Assembly (NCBI RefSeq): GCF_027257875.1
Contig: NZ_JAPVQY010000002.1
Coordinates: 274,726 to 338,725, forward strand
Direction of reading: 5' to 3'
Source: Burkholderia sp. IMCC1007
Lineage (GTDB): Bacteria; Pseudomonadota; Gammaproteobacteria; Burkholderiales; Burkholderiaceae
Length of the DNA stretch: 64,000 nt
How positions within the stretch are numbered: position 1 is the first letter of the stretch; each line of letters begins with the position of its first letter. The position numbers and the translations under genes are program-made. This document shows, one piece after another, positions 62,202 to 64,000 of this stretch. The notes under the pieces are model-generated. The model ran no database searches. It saw only the letters and a program-made list of their open reading frames with translations, and had not been told where the DNA came from.

Positions 62202-63569
62202 TTATGATTTGAACAGGAAGCGTACGTTTCTAGTATCTTCGCCCAGTAATTCCGACAGACGGTCGCCCCATCGTCTCCATGCATCGCGCATCTGCTCGTC
62301 GTAGTTGAACTGCAGATAGATCCGATCAAGCGGATCGTTACGCGCGTGATTCAGACATCGATGCACAATGCTCTCAGCAATACCAAGCGACTGCATCATC
62401 GTTCCGCAGGTACGACGCAGGTCATGGCATTTCCATTGACCACCCGAGACAATAAGCGTATCCGTTGCTGTCGTGCGACCTTCGGTCGATGCACCCTTCC
62501 CGCGTTGCCGGTCACGGATCGCCTTGCACGTTGTGTGGATAGTGACGTGCGGAATCTTGCCTTGTTGCGACGGAAATACGTATTCGCGACGCACGTCGTC
62601 CTCGAGCAATCCAGCGCGCACAATGTGCTGTGCCGCAAACTGCGCAAGGACGAAATCTGAAAGATGAATCGTAATCGCCGCGCTTGACTTTGTACGTTCC
62701 TTTGGAATCGTCCATGTCCGCGCCTTGAAGTCAAGATCAGCCCATCGAGCCACGAGTGTTTCACCGACGCGCGTTCCGCAAGCAAGCATCACCCATACCG
62801 CTGACTCAATGGATCGCGGAAGCCGTGCAGCCGGCATAAGTTCACCCAGCGAGCGAATTTCGTCGTCCGACAGCGTGCGATGGCGTTCGTTGTCACGTAC
62901 CGGGTCGTAATCACCTGCAACGACATCCTCTTTTGCGAGCGCGAGCACATCACAATCGATGAGCAAGCGTTTCCACGGCTGGTTGCGCTCGCCCCATCGA
63001 ATCATTTGCTGGACGGCCCCCAACACCTCGACCGAGCGCCGGTTGTATCCCGCGTCGGAAATCGCGGTAAGCAACGGCAGAACGTTCGACGCAAACACGC
63101 CTGCAATCTTGTGTGTACGGAGAGCCGGCAACACATGTTTTTCCATCGCACCTCGAAGCATCCTACCACCATCCTTTCGGCCTTTCTTACCGCGCTTCTT
63201 GTTGACGGTCGCGAACCACGTATCGAACAAATCGCCGAACGTGAGTTCCGCTGTCGCCGCCTTTTCAACCTTGGCCTGACGTTCACGCTTATTCGCTTCG
63301 AGATAGTCCACACCGTCGCGCGCATACGAACGAATCGTCGCCGCGGCTGCGCGTGCCTCCTCTAGCGACAGCCGTCCTTCAGTCATGATGCGCCCCCACG
63401 CCTTGCCGAGCGGCTTGTCGTGTTGCTTGCCATTGATGCTGACGCGAACAAGCCAGGTTTTCGAGCCATCCGGGCCGATGCGCAGGAACAGTCCGCGCCC
63501 ATCCGAGAGGAAATACAACTTCCCGGTCGCCTTCGCGGCTTCGATTTGTCTAACCGTCAGAGCACCCAT
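62202..63569 (-). CDS. Tyrosine recombinase, P4-type island integrase
   Basis: Site-specific integrase of genomic islands. N-terminal DUF4102-like arm domain: ALTVRQIEAAKATGKLYFLS then DGRGLFLRIGPDGSKTWLVR. Core-binding domain at about 105-200. Catalytic residues: Arg in MLACGTRVGETLVARWADLD, HDLRRTCGTMMQSLGI (His-x2-Arg), HRCLNHA, and the Tyr in the final YLQFNYDEQMRDAWRRW region. Start ATG 63569 follows AAAGGAGGG; farther upstream in-frame codons lie in the attachment-site region. Length 455 aa, intact. It marks the right edge of the acquired segment and reads toward it. Confidence 0.92.
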   Translation of the reverse strand: MGALTVRQIEAAKATGKLYFLSDGRGLFLRIGPDGSKTWLVRVSINGKQHDKPLGKAWGRIMTEGRLSLEEARAAAATIRSYARDGVDYLEANKRERQAKVEKAATAELTFGDLFDTWFATVNKKRGKKGRKDGGRMLRGAMEKHVLPALRTHKIAGVFASNVLPLLTAISDAGYNRRSVEVLGAVQQMIRWGERNQPWKRLLIDCDVLALAKEDVVAGDYDPVRDNERHRTLSDDEIRSLGELMPAARLPRSIESAVWVMLACGTRVGETLVARWADLDFKARTWTIPKERTKSSAAITIHLSDFVLAQFAAQHIVRAGLLEDDVRREYVFPSQQGKIPHVTIHTTCKAIRDRQRGKGASTEGRTTATDTLIVSGGQWKCHDLRRTCGTMMQSLGIAESIVHRCLNHARNDPLDRIYLQFNYDEQMRDAWRRWGDRLSELLGEDTRNVRFLFKS

Positions 63570-63870
63570 GATCGCCCTCCTTTGATATTGCAACCAGGTT
63601 GGCCCGCGCATCTCTACGCAGAGCCTACTCCACATCGCAAACACTAAAAAAACACTAAAAAGTTGCGGCTCGTGCGGGATTTCCACGGAAGTGGACAAAC
63701 CACAAATACCCGGCAAACCCTTGTCAGACCGGGCCTTGAAGGATTTCACCGGACCTGGCCGGATTCCCCAAAAAACAATCACAAAACGTTTAACTTTCCG
63801 TGAGGACTTCGACACCGCCCGCCGCCTACTCTGTGCGCATATTTTCAGCACCTGCTTTCAGGAGCCCGCC
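63570..63870. other. Probable attachment-site region of the island
   Basis: 300 bp between the integrase start and the next chromosomal gene. In P4-type islands the recombination site lies here. It contains an 11-bp tandem repeat at 63640-63661, but no tRNA or tmRNA end is visible, and I could not find a matching direct repeat elsewhere in the window. Confidence 0.45.
63640..63661. repeat. 11-bp tandem repeat AACACTAAAAA x2
   Basis: Two exact head-to-tail copies (63640-63650, 63651-63661), 71 bp upstream of the integrase start. Could be arm-type binding sites for the integrase or excisionase. Confidence 0.6.
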
Positions 63871-64000
63871 ATGCCCACCCGCAGAGATCTGCTGTTCGCC
63901 GGCGCCACTGGCCTTGCCGCGCTCGCGGCGCTGTCGTCGGTCGGCCGCCGCGCGCTGGTCGGCCGCGCGCTGGTCGGCCGCGCGTTCGCCGCGCCGCCCG
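63871..64000 (+). CDS. Exported protein with Tat-like signal peptide (3' end outside window)
   Basis: Start ATG 63871 with AGGAG seven bases upstream. It reads MPTRRDLLFAGATGLAALAA, a twin-arginine signal (TRRDLL, then a hydrophobic core), with a probable cleavage after AFA. Only 43 residues are inside the window. A periplasmic oxidoreductase such as a Tat-exported MsrB is possible, but too little is visible to decide. A 15-bp tandem duplication in the signal region repeats ALVGR. Confidence 0.7.
   Translation, partial: MPTRRDLLFAGATGLAALAALSSVGRRALVGRALVGRAFAAPP
63952..63981 (+). repeat. 15-bp in-frame tandem duplication in the signal peptide
   Basis: GCGCTGGTCGGCCGC occurs twice in a row (63952-63966, 63967-63981), duplicating the residues ALVGR between the hydrophobic core and the cleavage site. 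Confidence 0.8.

Noticed and set aside
63570..63870. tRNA gene as integration target
   Set aside because: No cloverleaf or TTCRA-type T-arm could be found in the gap.

Overview
The window reads as a high-GC betaproteobacterial replicon, most probably Burkholderia or a close relative. The evidence is two Burkholderia-type trimeric porins, an MdtD-like DHA2 exporter, a tripartite tricarboxylate transporter, an IS407/IS66/IS5 transposase graveyard, and many ATGA-overlapped gene pairs for CoA-thioester catabolism. No rRNA, tRNA or CRISPR array was seen.

Layout. 1-3.8 kb: the end of a porin and a family-3 glycosidase lipoprotein. 3.8-18.4 kb: leftward CoA-catabolic genes (Ltp2-like aldolase plus DUF35, aldehyde dehydrogenase, MaoC hydratase, enoyl-CoA hydratase, acyl-CoA dehydrogenase, 3-hydroxyacyl-CoA dehydrogenase, two class III CoA-transferase/racemase proteins, TctAB), interrupted by a rightward DUF2889-MdtD pair. 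19-27.3 kb: regulators beside small metabolic units, namely a TetR with a cyclase and a fumarylacetoacetase, a LysR, a porin, and a second TetR divergent from an unknown protein; both TetR intergenic regions hold clear palindromes. 27.7-29.1 kb: a decayed RND pump gene.

29.2-63.6 kb looks like an acquired, AT-richer catabolic island that ends at a P4-type integrase. It holds a meta-pathway outer-membrane protein; an acyl-CoA ligase / Ltp2-like aldolase / DUF35 / hotdog hydratase / SDR operon; a DLH-SnoaL fusion / SDR / StyA-like monooxygenase / flavin reductase operon whose content and order recall the iif indole operon; a P450 / aldehyde dehydrogenase / alcohol dehydrogenase / iron-sulfur reductase operon; a TetR, a chemoreceptor, an MFS transporter and a GabD-like dehydrogenase; the ruins of a homoprotocatechuate (hpa) cluster; a Rieske dioxygenase operon; an NmrA-like protein; and two IclR regulators.

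Main observation: a 17-bp inverted repeat, TGTyCrnnnnnCGrACA allowing one mismatch, occurs five times. Every copy is intergenic. Four lie upstream of the four leftward oxygenase and CoA operons, and the fifth is upstream of the IclR gene at 59117. This suggests one regulon controlled by that IclR and tying the scattered operons into a single, apparently undescribed pathway. Its substrate is unknown; an indolic or other N-heteroaromatic or alkyl-aromatic compound is the leading inference. All family calls are made by eye from the translated sequence; no searches were run.
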